A DNA stretch of 6,656 nucleotides from Comamonadaceae bacterium (GTDB lineage: Bacteria; Pseudomonadota; Gammaproteobacteria; Burkholderiales; Burkholderiaceae_C): the NCBI GenBank assembly GCA_947464665.1, contig CANHXV010000112.1:1-6656 (forward strand), read 5' to 3'. The notes beneath the pieces were generated by a model, which searched no databases, was not told where the DNA came from, and saw nothing but the letters and a program-made list of their open reading frames with translations. Both the position numbers and the translations under genes were made by a program. Positions 5,555-6,656 of this stretch are shown here, one piece after another. Each line of letters starts with the position of its first letter. The stretch's first letter is position 1.

Positions 5555-6656
5555 CAGTTTTCTCCTTTGGCCGCGGCAGGCGATACGTTCATGGCGCTCA
5601 TGGCGCTGGCTCGCTCAAAATTGGCTTCCATTTGCCGCTTGCCCGACACATAGGCTTTGTGCCAGTTCAAATCGGAGTAGCCAATGCGCGCGGCTTCTTG
5701 CATCGTCCATGAGGGGTTGGCCAAATGCGGCCGTGCGACCGCGCACAAGTCGGCACGTCCTGCAGCGATGATGCTGTTGACATGATCGGCTTCTGAAATA
5801 GCGCCTACGGCAATGGTTCTCACGCCGGCTTCATTTCGAATTCGATCGGCAAAGGGGGTTTGAAACATGCGGCCATACACAGGCTTCTCGCGCTTATCGA
5901 CCTGGCCTGATGAGCAATCGACAAAGTCAACGCCGGCTGCTTTGAACTGCTTGGCAATTTCAATGGCATCGTCTGGCGTAATGCCCCCTTCCACCCAATC
6001 GTGCGCCGAAATGCGAACCGACATGGGTTTGTCTTGAGGCCACACTTTGCGCAGGGCGGAAAAAACTTCTAACGGAAACTTCAAACGATTCTCTAGCGAA
6101 CCACCAAATTCATCCTGCCTCTGATTGGTTAAGGGGGAAATAAAGCCTGACAACAAATAGCCGTGTGCACAGTGCAACTCCAGCCAATCAAAGCCAGCTT
6201 GGGCGCCGCGCTTTGCAGCCGATACAAAAGCCGCCAACACGGACAACATCTCGGCACGCGTCATTTCATGCGGTACTTGACTCACGCCTTCCATGTAGGG
6301 CAATGCAGAGGGTGCCATCAATTTCCAATTGGCACCGTCTCTGACTGCATCGGCAAGCGGCATGTCCATGCCATCCCATGCCCGACGGGTTGAGCCTTTT
6401 CGACCCGCATGCCCCAATTGCAATGCGATTTTGGCTTCCGATTGTGCATGCACAAAATTCACAATGCGTGCCCATGCATGTTGCTGCTCGTCGTTCCACA
6501 AACCTGGGCACCCCGGTGTGATACGACCCTCTGGTGTCACACAAGTCATCTCCGTAAACACGATCGCTGCGCCTCCCACTGCACGCGCACCGTAGTGCAT
6601 CAAATGAAAGTCACCCGGCACACCATCTGTGGCCGAGTAAGTGGCCATGGGCGACA
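5554..6656 (-). CDS. Old Yellow Enzyme-type oxidoreductase, probable C-terminal part of 2-aminobenzoyl-CoA monooxygenase/reductase (or salicylyl-CoA 5-hydroxylase-like) protein; 5' end cut
   Basis: The visible 366 residues form nearly a whole NADH:flavin oxidoreductase (YqjM-like) barrel. The frame stays open to the window edge, where ...SPMATYSA marks the first strand. FMN and substrate landmarks are present: LGHAGRK at 79-84 (counting the Met at 6648 as 1), the His pair H159 and H162 in HCAHGYL with Tyr164, SPLTNQRQDEFGGSLENR at 171-188, and the late phosphate-binding AVARPHLANP. The flavin-tuning Cys of YqjM (SPMCMYS) is Ala here. The stretch FTEMTCVTPEGRITPGCPGLW and the neighbours match the reductase half of AbmA-type fusions. 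In those, an N-terminal FAD monooxygenase hydroxylates an aryl-CoA and this half reduces the ring. That N-terminal half is off the window, so a stand-alone oxidoreductase remains possible. It is the first visible gene of the - strand operon. Confidence 0.82.
   Translation of the reverse strand, partial: SPMATYSATDGVPGDFHLMHYGARAVGGAAIVFTEMTCVTPEGRITPGCPGLWNDEQQHAWARIVNFVHAQSEAKIALQLGHAGRKGSTRRAWDGMDMPLADAVRDGANWKLMAPSALPYMEGVSQVPHEMTRAEMLSVLAAFVSAAKRGAQAGFDWLELHCAHGYLLSGFISPLTNQRQDEFGGSLENRLKFPLEVFSALRKVWPQDKPMSVRISAHDWVEGGITPDDAIEIAKQFKAAGVDFVDCSSGQVDKREKPVYGRMFQTPFADRIRNEAGVRTIAVGAISEADHVNSIIAAGRADLCAVARPHLANPSWTMQEAARIGYSDLNWHKAYVSGKRQMEANFERASAMSAMNVSPAAAKGEN

Overview
The window is gene-dense throughout, with no intergenic stretch longer than about 10 bases. 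It looks like chromosomal DNA from a betaproteobacterium of the Burkholderiales, probably Comamonadaceae-like. That placement is an inference from gene content and protein style together with a moderate base composition judged by eye; no marker gene is present. I saw no RNA gene, mobile element, CRISPR array or repeat family.

Left arm (bases 2-936, + strand): the 3' part of a flavin reductase-like gene, cut by the window start, is followed after 5 bases by a complete MarR-family regulator.

Right arm (bases 926-6656, - strand): six genes are packed into one apparent operon. In transcription order they are an Old Yellow Enzyme-type oxidoreductase (cut by the window end, probably the C-terminal half of a two-domain aryl-CoA monooxygenase/reductase), a MarR regulator, a crotonase-fold protein, an acyl-CoA dehydrogenase, a benzoate/2-aminobenzoate-type aryl-CoA ligase, and a RidA-family protein. 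Junctions are overlaps of 1 and 4 bases or gaps of 2, 8 and 9 bases. Each ribosome binding site lies in the tail of the gene before it.

The set fits the aerobic CoA-thioester route for 2-aminobenzoate (anthranilate) known from Azoarcus evansii. There the ligase makes 2-aminobenzoyl-CoA, the monooxygenase/reductase hydroxylates and reduces the ring, and beta-oxidation-like enzymes process the alicyclic product. The RidA-family protein could act where the ring nitrogen is lost as an enamine or imine. A salicylate-CoA substrate is the main alternative. The operon promoter and the N-terminal half of the oxygenase lie outside the window.

The two arms converge. Their last genes overlap by 11 bases, and an imperfect hairpin spans both stop codons, with a T-rich tail on the - strand. 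The points most worth following are a crotonase without either classical catalytic glutamate, a RidA protein without the usual catalytic arginine, and this terminator built into two coding regions.
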